Assembly (NCBI RefSeq): GCF_030864355.1
Contig: NC_083398.1
Location: 1,054,001 to 1,118,000 of the forward strand
Length of the DNA stretch: 64,000 nucleotides
Source of the DNA: Cutaneotrichosporon cavernicola
Taxonomy: Eukaryota; Basidiomycota; Tremellomycetes; Trichosporonales; Trichosporonaceae
Direction: 5' to 3'
Below the pieces are notes generated by a model, which saw only the letters and a program-made list of their open reading frames with translations, searched no databases and was not told the origin of the DNA. Below, one piece after another: positions 1-11,801 of the stretch. A program made the position numbers and the translations under genes. Every line of letters starts with the position of its first letter. Positions within the stretch are counted from its first letter, which is position 1.

Positions 1-1852
1 TATAAGCCTCCTTGCGCAAAGTGCGCTGGTCTGAGCAACTCACCCTCAAAGCACCAGCGCGGATCTGGTCCCCGAGCTGCTGCACGCTCGGGTCCGCCAT
101 GACGCGGCCCGCAATGTCGCGCACGTTGCGCTCGAGCCCCTGTAGCGTCTCGTTACCCTCGAGGCCAAGCATACCATCGCCGCCGCCCGCATACTCGTCC
201 TCCTCGTCTTCCTCGGGTCTGCCAAAGTACGCGTTCGAGCTAATGGCCGTAGCGCCCTGGAACTGCTGGAGGCGGCTCTGCGCCTCGCTCGATGCGGCTG
301 CGTCGTACGTCCCGCGCCCAAAGTACATGTCGCTCGAGATGCCCTTCTGGGTCCCGAAGCGGTCGCGAGCGCTGTGGTTCGTGTCCTCCTCCTCAAACAC
401 GGCACGAGACGTGCTGCTCTTCGTTGGGGCCGCGGCCGTAGACGCCACCTGCCCAAAACCAAGCTTGACGGGCACTGGTTTCTCGTCCTTGGCCATGCGT
501 GTACTGCTGAGCGGCGTCCCAGTGCGCGACGAGCTGATGCCAGCCGCCTGGTTCTTGCGCCGCTCCTCCTCCTCGCGCGCCTTAAGCGCAGCAGCTTCTT
601 CCTCCTCTTTCTTTTTATCATACCCGAGCCGCTTGACGCGCTCCTCCTCCTCACGCACTTTGCGCTCCGCCTCCTCAAAGTTGATCGTCGCACCCGCCTT
701 CTTGGCGCCGAGCTTAGACGCACCCAGCTTGGCCCCGCCAAGCTTCATTGCCTTGGCCCCGCCGGTGCGGTTCGCTCCGATCGTGCGTCCAGAAGGGTTC
801 GCACGCAGTGACGCCGAGCTGACGGTGCGTGAGCCAGTCGAGACAGGTGCAGAGGTGGTCGCGGGGGAGGGAGTGCGGCCGATCATGGGGGGAGGGGCAG
901 GGGAGGCAGGCTTGCTGGGCCGCGGCGAGGGCGTCGGTACAGCCTTGTCCCAGTTGTCAAAGAAATCATTGTTGGTATCAGTCGCGGGCGTCGACGCCGC
1001 AGTCTGCATTGGTGTCAAGTCGAGCCCCTCAATGTGGATGCCGTCGGGGTACTGCCGTGCGTCCTCGGCGACGCGACGCGCTAGCTCCTCCTTGTACAGC
1101 AACGCCTGGCGCGAAGTGTATCGTGAACGCGCATCGCTGTTTCCGGGGGGAAGAAGACTAGATCCGCCGTGCTTCGTGAAGAATTCGGCGAGCGACTGGT
1201 TGCCGCCGACCTTGAGCGTGCGGAGCTGCTGTAGCTGCCACGAGTCGAGGTTGGTCGAGCTGGTGTGAGCGACGGTTGCGAGTACAGGAAGCACGCCAGC
1301 GAGTATTGCGAGGGCGAGTGGGAGCCGATAAGGGAGGAAGATGAGGTCAGAGGCCCGACAGCTCTGAGTGGGGCACGCGTCGCACCCGTTGCCGATCTCA
1401 TCTAGCCCCAGGCTAGTTGCAGCATTCGAAGAGCACTCACCGGACAAACGATATGTGGACACCGAGGTTACGGTGCACACTCGAGCAGTCGAGGCAGAGG
1501 TAGATGCCGAACGTGACCGAAGTCCATGTTGGGTTCTTGGCAAGGCAGTCGAAGCAGGTCTGGTGTGAGTAATCGTGAGTTGCGCGAGCGGCGAAAGGAG
1601 GGCCAAGCAGGCCGGTGGTGCTCCGCCATTGAGGGTCGGTGCGCGCTACTGGAGCAGCGGTGCACAGCGATGAATTTAATGCACGGGGAGCTAGCACAAT
1701 TTGGTAGCCAGCTTTAGCCATACACGCAGGGCAGCAGGAAGAGCGGCACTGCGATCCCCAAACAATCGCGAGCATATAGGACGCACCTTGTTGGCGTTCT
1801 GCGCCTTGAGATGCTTGAAAACCGCGACGGTCTGCTTCTTGGTGAGGTCCAT
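1..1852 (-). CDS. GLO3: ArfGAP of the GLO3/ARFGAP2-3 type, partial at the window edge
   Basis: GTPase-activating protein for ARF, expected to act in COPI retrograde traffic from Golgi to ER. The start at 1852 gives [22 protein letters not shown], followed by three exons: 1852-1787, 1559-1441 and 1259-44. The joins restore [14 protein letters not shown] and HISFVRSTNLDSW, so the ArfGAP zinc finger (CxxC, then CLDC) and the arginine finger region are present at about residues 10-90. The rest is charged and low in complexity, with Gly/Ala/Lys repeats and a Glu/Arg/Lys coiled-coil-like stretch. Near the end, repeated short motifs with Ser-Ser-x-x-YFG resemble the GLO3 motif of ARFGAP2/3. A donor (GTGAGT) at 43-38 suggests one or more further exons before position 1, so the C-terminus is missing. 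Family assignment is firm. GLO3 rather than GCS1 or AGE2 rests on the C-terminal motifs. Confidence 0.88.
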
Positions 1853-2298
1853 GTGCGTCTAGTTTCTCTTGTGGTGAGTTCGATGCAATGGACAGGCGAC
1901 GGGGAGAGATGAAAGATAAAGTGGTGGTCGACGTTGGTAGTCTGTAGTCGGACGTCACCATGCGCCCAATCTATCTATGGTGTCTGGCCGCCAGCGCGAC
2001 GCGGTGGTGCACCCAAGACCCCTCAACCTCCACCTGGGAATATCTTTTCCATTAATCTCAACATTTTCTCCCGTCACGTGCTGACCCTGCATCTCATACA
2101 CGCGCCACTGTTTTGAGCTCTGGTAATTAGGTAGCTCCGCTGCTCACTCCTACTGCTCGGAATGCTCGCTACATGAGACAACAAATGACATGCGCAGAGG
2201 TGTGGCGGTGGTACAACGGCCAAGACAGTGCACGGAATGCACAGATGGGGAGTGAGATGTGGGTATGGTCTAACGAATGTAGTGCAAAGCATGAGTGT
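1853..2298. other. Intergenic region between the ArfGAP start and the CDC4 stop
   Basis: It holds the ArfGAP 5' flank and the 3' flank of the F-box gene. No RNA gene or convincing reading frame is seen. Confidence 0.6.
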
Positions 2299-4474
2299 TC
2301 ACCAGTCTGGTGTGCGAGAGTAGGATGGGCGCACGCTCTCGTCCTGTGGTCTAAAGCCGATAACTTCTAGTACAGTGCGGCCGTTACGTTGGCACAAGAT
2401 GGCGCACTTGTCGTCACGGAAACAGACGCGCCACACAGCGTCGCACTGGCTCGTGAGCTCGCGGATAAACGTGCCCGTGTGGATGTCCCACAACTTGACG
2501 CGCCCGTCGTTGCCGCCGCTGACAATGAAGCGGTCATCGAACTGGAGGCAGGTGACCGAGTTGTCGTGCGCACACAGGCGGTGCACGCACGAGTAGTCGT
2601 TCAGGTCAAAGACGATCACACGCCCGTCCGAGCCGCCAGTGATGAGCCGGTCGCCACTGAGCTGCAGCTGGCCCACGAGCGAGGTGTGGCCCTGCAGAAT
2701 CGCCAGACACTCGCCGCTGCCAGCGTCCCATACGCGCACTGTCGAGTCCAATGAGCCAGACACGACGCGCTCGCCGTCGAACGCGACGGCGTAGATCTGA
2801 TGGTAGTGGCCTTCGAACACCTGCAGGCATTCGCCGGTGTCAATGTCCCAGAGCTGCGGTTAGCTTACATGCGAACAGAAATAGCTCACTCGACACGTGT
2901 AGTCATAGCTGCCGCTGACTACCTGGTTGCCTGCGACCTCGAGGCATCGGACACTCTGATCGTGTCCCTCAAGTACGCGCAGCATGCGCCCACGGTCAAT
3001 GTCCCACACACGCAGCGTGTAGTCTCGCGAGCCCGAGATGGCGATTGGCCTGCCGTCGAGAACCTTGAGGCAGCGGATGGTCGACGAGTGGCCCTGGAGC
3101 GTCCAGACCGGCTCGCCCGTGACAATGTCCCAGACGCGAACCTCGCGGTCACAGCCACCTGAGACGACGAGAGTGCGCTTGATGCCGCCCCAGCTGGCAG
3201 CGGCGCCACATACGTCACTCGAGTTGAGGCGCTTCGTTACACGGCTGTTGCTCGGCGAGCGTTCGTTCCCGTTCGACGACGTCGAGCGGTACACAGGGAG
3301 GGTGTCTGAGGCAAACTCGGCCGACCCGCGCGTCCCCGTGAATGAGGCGCGGCGCACATTCTCCTGCCTCCGGGGCGGGACGGCGGTACGGCTACGCGCG
3401 TGAGGCGACACTAAAACGAGCGCCCAGACACCAAGTTCGTGTCCTAACAGCGACTGGACGTAGTGGCCGGTGGCGGCGTCGAAGACGTGGATCTTCGAGT
3501 TGGCCATCCCAATAACAATATACTCATCGTTGACGACCAGGGAAGTGACGACCGAGTCGCCCATCGACGAGTGCATCGTCAGAAGACGTCCTCCGCTGAG
3601 CCAGTTGTTCTCGGTGAGGTACGCATCACGGAACTTTTCGCGGTACGAGCGCACGGGCGGTGCTGAGCGCTTGCCGAGTGATCGCTTGCCCCACGCCGAG
3701 TTGCGGCTGCCCGGAGGTTTGCTGACGCTGGCCTGGGGCTTCGGGACGCTGCTTTGGGTCGTAGTGGCATACGCCACACTTGGCGGCGCCGCAGGCGTAT
3801 ACGACGTTGACAACTGGGGCCTGAACAGCTGGCGAGTGTGCATGTCGCGCCATAAGCGCTCGTCCTGCAACAGATCGTGCCAGTACCTACACACGCGCAT
3901 GGAGCGTACGAGGGTGCGCGGGTCATCGATGAAGCTGACACAGTGGAGAGCGAGTTCAATGGGTAGGTCGGTGAGGAAGTCACGCTTGAGGCGTGGGGAT
4001 ATCTTGCTCGAGACAGCCAAAGCCTCGTTGAGCTGCAGCTCGTTTACGAGCGATGAGAGGAACGCAAAGCGCTCAGCCTGGGGCAGGCTACGGAACCGCA
4101 TCATCAGTGCCGATGAGACTGTGTGTCAGCGTGAGGGAACTTGGCGGGGGGCGGAAATGGAAGAGGAAGTTGAATGGATACTCACGCCGCTTGTCCGCAC
4201 CTTCAGGTTCTTCGACATCCTCGTCGCGACGCGGAGCGAGTGCCGCATACGCCCATCGCTCCGTCGGTGTGGGGCTAGGTGCGGGTGTCGGGGGCGACAA
4301 GGCCTGCGCGGGGATATTGACGGGTGCGGCGGTGGGCGGATGGGGGAGAGAATGAGGGTGTGCGTGCGCAGGGGCTATGCTGGCTGGTCCGGGCGCCTCA
4401 TCGCGGCGGCGAGGATGGGAATGGCCTGAGGGAGGCGAGGGGGGACAGGCCGGGGCGGGCCAGCGGCGGTGCAT
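2299..4474 (-). CDS. CDC4: F-box/WD40 substrate receptor of SCF ubiquitin ligase, CDC4/FBXW7 type
   Basis: Substrate-recognition subunit of an SCF E3 ligase that binds phosphodegrons. Three exons (4474-4186, 4118-2890, 2853-2299) join in phase to a 690-aa product. The first exon is Pro/Ala-rich and disordered. It precedes a leader MMRFRSLPQAERFAFLSSL, then an F-box (DLPIELALHCVSFIDDPRTL, with CRYWHDLLQDERLWRDM), then about eight WD repeats. The second WD repeat is interrupted by an 80-residue low-complexity insert. The blade reading SGSRDYTLRVWD carries the Arg residues that contact phosphodegrons in FBXW7, and the C-terminal blades track FBXW7 closely (GTFIRELT, then VWRVCF). I chose the upstream ATG at 4474 because splicing makes residues before 4104 contiguous with the open frame; an internal ATG at 4104 is the alternative. 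MET30 is less likely on F-box sequence. Confidence 0.93.
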
Positions 4475-5445
4475 GATGGGAAAGTGGATATGGCTGTGGT
4501 GTCGCCTGGATGGGGCGATTCACCACAAGCACTAAGGAGAGTGGATGACAAGAATCGAAGGAGAGGGGAGGTATGAGAGGATCACGTTCGTTTGAGTTGG
4601 TTGATGGTTTGGGTGGCGCTGGGAGTATTCGAGAAGGTAGAAGTGGGGAGGCGGGCACAACGCGGTCTTTGGTCTTTAGTCTCTAGTCTTGACAATCGGA
4701 CAAGTTAACAAGCTGACACACACAATGCTCCCTTCATTCTCACTCTCACGGAACCAAATGACCCTTTCAACCTGCCCTCGTTGCTTGACATTCACTTCCC
4801 CCCTCAAACGGCTATACTGACTCGGATTGAATGCATCTCGGTGACAACTAGTGACAGATGTAGTATGTCCCATGACGATATGGCGCGACCTCGCGCAAAA
4901 TGCAGATAGATGCCAGAGGCCGGACAGCCGCCGCCACAAGCACCTCAGCCACTGAGGCGACCGTGGGAGAAGATGCCATCGGCAAGGCGCGATGTGGCCA
5001 ACTGGAGGACCTCGCCAGGATTATGTAAAACCGGGCCGACGAATCCGCCTAAACCGGACCGGTATGTTGTCAAGTGCCTCACCTCTTGGCAAAAGTCGGT
5101 ACTCGCCGAGTAAGGCAAAGTGCTGGCCTAAACAAAGAACTAACTCTACGGGCGTGCATAAGGACAAACCTGAAACGAATTGATCGGCGCCCGTTACGTC
5201 CCTAGGGTGTGTTCTATTATACCATTCATCAGTCGTTTCAAGTCATTGTAATATGCTAATAATCCCCAGGACATCCCATAATATCTCACAAGTGCCACGT
5301 AGCGTATGCCCATTTCTCAAAGCAAGGCCCGCCAGTGGCCAGTAACCAGCCGCCGATCGGTGTGCCTTGTCACGTAGACTCTTCATCTATCTCTCACTTG
5401 TTCGTCAAACTCTCACCTGAGTACTTCACCTAATCTCTAATCAAC
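4475..5445. other. Intergenic region, about 970 bp
   Basis: Divergent promoter space between the CDC4 homologue and the first small Gln-rich gene. The stretch just before 5446 is pyrimidine-rich. No gene, RNA or repeat is recognised. Confidence 0.6.
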
Positions 5446-6011
5446 ATGGACTTCCTCAAGCAGGCGCAGGGCTTCATGGGCCAGCAGGGCCAGCAGCAGC
5501 AGCAGGCCCCCATGCAGCAGGGCGGTGTTCCGCTCCAGGGCGGCGTCGCCCAGCCCGGCATGGCTGGCCAGCCCGGCCAGGCCACCGGCCAGCAGGACGC
5601 TCTTGGTGAGTTCTCCTTTCTTCCTTCCTTCCAACCGCCCGTCGGGGTACTGCTCTGCGTTCTCTTCTTCGGCAGCGGAGGCTGCCGAATCCACCCATCC
5701 ACTTCTCTCTCACAGCGTACCTCCAACCATTCCTTCATCACATCACCCCTCGAGGGCTCCAGCCTCCCTCCTTCCCTACATCCTACCACAACACTGCGGA
5801 CCGTTCTGACGCGCGTTAAGATAAGGGAGTGGACATGCTTCTCGGCAAACTCGGCCACAAGCAGTCCGTTGCCGTCACCGAGAAGATCTCGGACGGTGTC
5901 CGCTCGGCGTACAAGTCGGTAAGTTCGTGTAAGAGAGGGGACATGGGCGGAGGGAGTAAAGGCTAACTGCAGGCCACCGGCAAGGACATCCCTATCAAGG
6001 ACCAGCAGTAG
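5446..6011 (+). CDS. Small Gln/Gly-rich protein with conserved EKISDGVRS..ATGK tail, copy A
   Basis: Function unknown. Exons 5446-5605, 5821-5918 and 5973-6011 splice in phase to 98 aa. The N-terminal half starts MDFLKQAQGFMGQQGQ and is low-complexity Gln/Gly/Pro. The C-terminal half is compact: LDKGVDMLLGKLGHKQS, EKISDGVRSAYKS, then ATGKDIPIKDQQ. This tail resembles a short family I recall from many fungi (EK-I-[ST]-D, then ATGK, then P) with no assigned role. The same intron positions and identical lengths of exons 2 and 3 (98 and 39 nt) recur in the next gene, so the two are tandem paralogues. No signal peptide or membrane segment is seen. A small soluble protein is expected. Confidence 0.82.
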
Positions 6012-6690
6012 TGCCGTGGTGTGGATATGCAGCAATTCTAGGGTACATTGAGAATCCAGCATAGCCGCACTGTCGGAACGTGACTGACAGCGTTTGACAG
6101 CTTACGAAACCGGGCCTCGAGAAATCGCGAGGGAGCTGGTAGGGAAGCAGGTGCTTAGTATAAAAGGATCTGACAGCTCGAGTGTGGGAGCTGGACTGCT
6201 GGGATCTTGAAATGGACAATACATACAAGCGGGACATTGAGGCAGCCGGGAATAGCACAATCTTCGGGATTGCGTAGCTCCAGCAATAGGTGCCAACCAT
6301 CACTCAGATCGTGCTTGGCCGACAAATATCAGCCCATATCAGAACATCTAGCTCGATCTCTCGCATGCTATCTTATCGCCCTGGGTACAAGGTACAGTAA
6401 ACGTGTCGTGACGACATGACAAGTTGACTACGTCATGGTGATCTAGCACCTCCATCGGGTTTCACATCCGCCTACCCTCCATCACGCCTGGGAGCTGAGA
6501 CACGACAGGCTCAATGAGTTACCCAAGCTTGCCGCTTGTGGGACCAGTATGCCAGATCTGAGGCCTTGACCTTTGACCTTGACAACCGGCGATCGAGGGT
6601 GCTGCCTGTCGCGTCACTAGATGCCCGGATGCCCCGTCATCATTTGGTTCAAATGACTGATCGAGCCACTGCTTCTCTTCCCTCTCTCTC

Positions 6691-6722
<32 letters not shown>

Positions 6723-6755
6723 CACACTCAACCTCAAACCTCCCACAACAACAAC
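6012..6755. promoter_or_regulatory. Intergenic/promoter of copy B with a (TC)n tract
   Basis: The spacer between the tandem paralogues. It ends in a long TC microsatellite at about 6680-6722, which lies 34 bp upstream of the copy B start codon. Pyrimidine tracts are common before start sites in highly expressed fungal genes. Copy A has no such repeat. Confidence 0.5.
6680..6722. repeat. (TC)n microsatellite
   Basis: A nearly pure CT/TC dinucleotide run, interrupted once by an A, directly upstream of copy B. Confidence 0.95.
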
Positions 6756-7266
6756 ATGGACTTCCTCAAGCAGGCTCAGGGTGCTCTTGGTGGTGCTGGT
6801 GGCCAGCAGGGCCAGCAGCCCCAGCAGGCTGCTGACCCCAACGCTGCCGCCGCTGCCGGCCAGGCCGGCCAGGCTACTGGCCAGCAGGACGCTCTTGGTG
6901 AGTCTCGGCCTCCGTTTGGATTCCGGTCATGTCCGTCACGTAGCTGTGCACAATATTCTGCTCGTGTAGACGTCCACCAACAGCACCTCCACCCAACTCC
7001 CCTCCACCGTTCCGACCCCCGTCACTCATCCCCCACCACCGCTAGATCACAACCACGTCGAGAACGCTGCTAACAATCGTAAAGATAAGGGAGTGAACAC
7101 CGTATTGGGTAAAATGGGCCACGCGCAGAACGCCCAGACGAACGAGAAGATCTCGGACGGCGTCCGCTCGGCCTTCAAGTCGGTGAGTCGGACCATGGAC
7201 CAAAGACGAAGACGAAGCTAACAACAGGCTACCGGCCGCGACGTCCCCATCCAGGACAAGCAGTAG
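6756..7266 (+). CDS. Small Gln/Gly/Ala-rich protein, tandem paralogue copy B
   Basis: Function unknown. Exons 6756-6897, 7085-7182 and 7228-7266 give 92 aa. The start MDFLKQAQG is identical to copy A, then the Gln/Ala/Gly part has diverged (more Ala, fewer Met). The tail reads LDKGVNTVLGKMGHAQNAQT, NEKISDGVRSAFKS and ATGRDVPIQDKQ. The second exon starts after GCTAACAATCGTAAAG and has the same phase as in copy A, which supports both models. The conserved half lies in exons 2-3 and the variable half in exon 1, so constraint differs between exons. Confidence 0.82.
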
Positions 7267-7788
7267 ATTGTGTGAACGATGTAGCCGTCGTAAGGCCGTG
7301 TGCCTAGCGAATGAATGAAATGGATTGAAGAGTAATCAGGTCTTGGGATGAGGTCCGTGAGCTCACGACAGAAAGGAAGTTGATGGAGACGGAGTGCGAG
7401 GTGAAGTAACAGCCACTGAGGATATTGTATGTACAGCACATGCGGTGTTGGAATCGTAGGCAGCTGCGATCGTAGGCAGCTGCGGCAGCGAGATATAGGA
7501 CAAGGAAACGGAATCTCTAGATGTGGAGTTGTTTTTGTAATGAATACGCCCGTTCATCTAATCCATTAAGGAATATGGACTATTGAATAGGAATATGGAA
7601 TATGTAATAATGACTGAGGAATAGACGGCAAGTAATAAGGATTGGAAGCAGTGTGGGATACCCACACTGGAATACATGATAGATACACTGACCTTTACTG
7701 ACGAGTTACAGTTGACTACGCCTACTACTGACTGTCGATGATTTATCAAGGCCGTTCTACTCAGACAAAGTAAAGGCTGAAGCCCCAG

Positions 7789-7827
7789 GCAACCCCCCGC
7801 GACGTTCCCATCCAGGACAAGCGGTAA
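7789..7827 (+). pseudogene. Orphan third copy of the terminal exon of the A/B family
   Basis: Thirteen codons including stop (GCA ACC CCC CGC GAC ... AAG CGG TAA) read ATPRDVPIQDKR, against ATGRDVPIQDKQ in copy B. The length (39 nt) and phase are the same, and a possible acceptor (CCCCAG) lies just upstream. No trace of exons 1 or 2 is seen between 7267 and 7788. It may be a partial duplication remnant, or an alternative last exon that copy B could reach by skipping its own exon 3. Confidence 0.7.
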
Positions 7828-10378
7828 AGTGTGGAGATGTGACCGAGAGTTGTGCTGGCGGGAGGTGTTGGTTTGAGGTAGAGGACGAGCCGTATGCCAC
7901 TGACGCCAATCTCAACGCCCGTGCACGGGAGTGCAACACCTGGGCATGGTAGATGGGGGAGGGAAACCTATCACTGGATCAGCCTTTGATCCCTTGAGTG
8001 TCAGTTTGGCTTCTACGCAAGAGTAGATACTTGCCACTCTTGCTCTCCAAGTTGCTCCTCAATCAGAAGTGCAGCAGCGTGTAGCACGTAGCTACGACAG
8101 CCAGGGCAGGCGTCACTAACACTCGTCAGATCATCAGACGCAGCCGCCACGAACAAATTTCCTGGAGGAGTATAGAGGGTCGACGTTCTCCCACGCTGCA
8201 TTGGACACACACTGTGGCGGCCAAGAGAGTGGCGCCGGAATCCAGGCATAGCACGGACGACCAACGATCCCCTGTTCCTCCCCAAGCTCCCTCCCGCGCC
8301 CCAGCATGCGCCATCTTAATTGCACCCCGAGTTGGAGCATAGATCGTCGCACTCTCGTTCGATGGCATGTATGGCATGGAAGTATGAGATGGAAGAAAGC
8401 TCCCATCGTGGCCTCAAACATGTGGGGAGGGCCGTCTGTAAGCTGTAAGCTGCGCTGCGTGTAAGTGCCATGTGGCCGCTCCACGATCCGTGACGGGGTG
8501 ACCGTGTTCGCCCGAGTCGCAGAGCGTGTCCTCCACTGTCCATAAGGGTCGTGTGCTGTGGTAGCGTGGTAGATCATGGTAGAGGCTCCCCCGGTCCCTA
8601 GTGGTGGCATGGACAGCGGGGCCAGCTAGGCCCTAGGTCTATATCAATGCGCCCCTACTAGCTTGAAACAATCGCGCTGGACAAGCCGAGAGTGACAGAA
8701 GAGTAGTGATTACCTACGTCAGGACATGCCATTGCGACGAGCAGAGTAATTCAGTGAGAAAAGGAAGAAGGAACACAGTGCATACAATGTACAGAATCAT
8801 GCCAAGCACAACAATGACCGTGATAGCCACCGCCATGTCTGCCAAGCTGCCAAGCTGCCAAGAAGACTGGCCCATGCAATGTGTCAGATCCGCCAAAGCC
8901 AAGAGTACACAGTGTGCGAGTGCGAGGTGTGTGAGGTTGAATGCCATGAGAGATGCGAAGCTGCACTGATCAATCGGCCAAGCCAATGGCAGGACCGTAG
9001 TGGTACGGCGATCAGACGCAGATGACATAATGCATGAGCACACAAGGTCCTTCACCCTAGTGGGGATCTGATCTGGAGGTTGTCACCGCCCCATTGCAAC
9101 GCACGATCCGCGGTGACTGACAGAAACTTGAACACTCGGACACGGACCTCCCCACCTCGCCTCTTTGGCGCGGACCTTGGCTTGGTGGTACACGTGGTTT
9201 TGAGTAGAGGATACAATAGTACGCTATGCGCATCAGCTCACACTCGCGAGCGAGACGACGCAGCCGAGCAATACCTGTCGATTGTCCCGAAACAAGGTGA
9301 GGAATAGCACCCAAAAAACGCCGAGCACGCACGCACAGGGGGTGCGTATCGTCGGACTGGCCCTGTACCCCGGATAGCGGGATTTTGGTGGTCTCCTAGT
9401 CTATCTTGGACTGGTCGTCTGCCGAGTTTAGTACCGCCAGGAAAAGGAAGCCGCCCAATTCAGGACAGGAGAGGTGGCTTCTGGAGTGGATTGGTTAGAG
9501 TACGGATGTGGTGAGGTGTGATTTCGATTGGAAAGGGAGTAGGGAGCAGGGCAAGCGCGTCGTGCGGCTTGTGGACGCGTCAACAAGCTCGGTTGTACCT
9601 GGCCCGCTTCCCACTGATCCCACTGATCCTACCGAACCCATGATCCATGTGCCATGTGTGACGTTGCCTGCCAGCTAATCTGCCAAGGTTCCGGGGCTGT
9701 GCATCCGCAGCACACCGTGAGTGCCGATCACTACCATGACATAACACTGACAAGGTGGCAAAGTCAACAACGTCAAGCCATACCCAGCCACGTTAACTAG
9801 GCGCCGCAGCATACCGTTGTCAGCTCCAAGATGGCGGGGGTGGCAGTAGAGATAGCGTCAGCCAAGTAAAGAACTTGGCTGCTTATTTTGAGCGCTCTCG
9901 CCCTCTTAGCATGGTCTCATCACCCCAGTCTAGTTTCAGGGTCAATATTTTTCCCCAGCATTGTGTGTTGAGTGTCTTCTAACCCAACCATGGCACTTTT
10001 TTACCCTACAGCCCTTGACCCTGAAATCCACCACCCTCCCTCCCAGCCCCTGTCCATCCCCGTTTCTTCCCTCCCCTCCCCTCTCAGCCCGACGTGACGA
10101 CAAGTGAACGACAGCTCTAAAGCTCTAGTAGCTTAGTAGGAAAGGGAAGACAACGTCGCCCACGTACGCCGGACGCTGTAACCAGTATGATTGTTCTGTC
10201 TGTTTCGCGCAGCCAACTTCATCTCACTTGTTAATTGTCTCTCATCTCCACACTTTCTGTTTCAGTATTCTCTAGGTTGCCAGATCGCTGCTTCCTATTA
10301 CCTTCAAATACTTTTTTCTTAACTAGGACTCGGACCTCGAGTTCTCTCACTCTCATTCCTTCACTTACGCCCACCTAC
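7828..10378. other. Gene-poor region of about 2.5 kb
   Basis: Only short overlapping frames without protein-like composition occur here. A short direct repeat (GCCAAGCT repeated about three times) lies near 8838-8862. The last 300 bp are pyrimidine-rich and serve as the promoter and leader of the chitin deacetylase gene. No tRNA, rRNA or transposon signature is recognised. Confidence 0.55.
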
Positions 10379-11801
10379 ATGTTCGCCGCCCTCCTCCTCG
10401 CGGCCACGACGGTCTCGGCCGGCGCCATTGGCTGCGGTGGCCACCACATCGGTGCCCGCAACCTTGGCATGGGTAACCCCCACGCCAAGCGCGAGTACGA
10501 CCCCAAAGCACTCGGTGAGTGATTCAATGATGTGTGTGTGATGTCCGGTGTGGTAAGGTGTGGTATATCCGGTCACAGGTCACGCGTAGCACCTGTCGCG
10601 TGTAGCACCTGTTGCGGCAGCGCCCAAGTACCAACAACGCCCTAGAATGCGGCTGACAGCAGATGTGACGGCCCAATGCACCTCATACAACTACCCCCCG
10701 GTCGCGGACATCCTCACCCAGTTCCCCACCAACTGGGCACCCGCGACCATCCTTCCCTCGGACACGGCCGCGCAGCAGCTCTTTTCGCAGCTCAACCAGA
10801 CCCTGGGCCAGAAGGTTGGCAATGTCCAGGTCAAGGTCGGCACCCAGGGCGACTTCTCGGGGTACCAGTACGACAACGCCGCGGACCCCGACTGCTGGTG
10901 GACCAAGACGCGTTGCACCGAGCCCAAGGACACGACTATCCCGGCCGACATCTGGCGCCTCCCAGAGCCCAACACCTGGGGCTTTGGCTTCGACGACGGA
11001 CCCAACTGCTCGCACAATGCGCTCTACAACTTCATGGCTGAGAAAAAGCAGCAGGCGACCATGTTCTTCATTGGCTCCAACGTCATGAACTGGCCCCTCC
11101 AGGCCCTGCGTGCCAAGCAGGACGGCCACGAGCTCTGCATCCACACCTGGTCGCACTCGGCCATGACGACCCTCACCAACGAGGGCGCCTTTGCCGAACT
11201 CTACTACACCCGTGAGGCGATCAAGGCCGTCACTGGCGTCACTCCCAAGTGCTGGCGCCCGCCTTACGGCGATGTCGACAACCGCATCCGTGTCATCGCT
11301 GGCTTCCTGAACCTTACGAACGTTCTCTGGTCCGACGACACCTTTGACTGGATGGAGGGCACGAACAACGTCACCTCGGAGACTGTCGTTGCCAACTACC
11401 AGAAGGTGTTCGACCAGGCCAAGGCCGGCAACTACAGCACTTACGGCGCCATCGTCCTCAACCACGAGATCAACAACAAGACGATGCAGCACATGATCGA
11501 CCAGTACCCTAACATCGAGGCCAACTTCAAGTATATCGTCCCCATCGCCTCGGCCATGAACTGGACCACTCCCTACGCCGAGGCCAACGAGACGTACCCC
11601 GACTTCAACCAGTACACCTCTGGCCAGCGCGAAGGTGGCCCAGTCGCCAGTGGCGAGGGCAACTCGCCTGGCTCGACCATGACTGGCTCGGCCGCTGCGT
11701 CCGCGAGCTCGGCGGACACCTCCAAGAAGAGCTCGAGCACGCGCAACTCGGCCGCCGGCATCTTTGTCCTCGCCGGTGTCGCTGCCGCCATGCTCCTCTA
11801 A
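10379..11801 (+). CDS. CDA2: Chitin deacetylase, secreted and GPI-anchored
   Basis: Converts cell-wall chitin to chitosan by removing acetyl groups (carbohydrate esterase family 4). Two exons (10379-10514 and 10663-11801) give 424 aa; the acceptor could also be four bases upstream. The N-terminus MFAALLLAATTVSAG is a signal peptide. The NodB motifs are intact: GFGFDDGPN with D156/D157, the zinc motif HTWSH with H206 and H210, RPPYGDVDNR, the SDDTFDW region, and LNHEIN. Several NxT/S sites are present. The tail is Ser/Ala/Gly-rich and ends in a hydrophobic segment (AAGIFVLAGVAAAMLL), as expected for a GPI anchor. Length and tail resemble Cryptococcus Cda2/MP98. The exact paralogue (CDA1, 2 or 3) cannot be decided here, so the symbol is tentative. 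Confidence 0.93.

Noticed and set aside
12..1268. 418-codon plus-strand frame over the ArfGAP gene
   Set aside because: Antisense shadow; the minus-strand product carries the recognised domain.
8013..8610. 158-codon minus-strand frame in the 2.5-kb gap
   Set aside because: Stops and frames overlap randomly; no splice or motif support.
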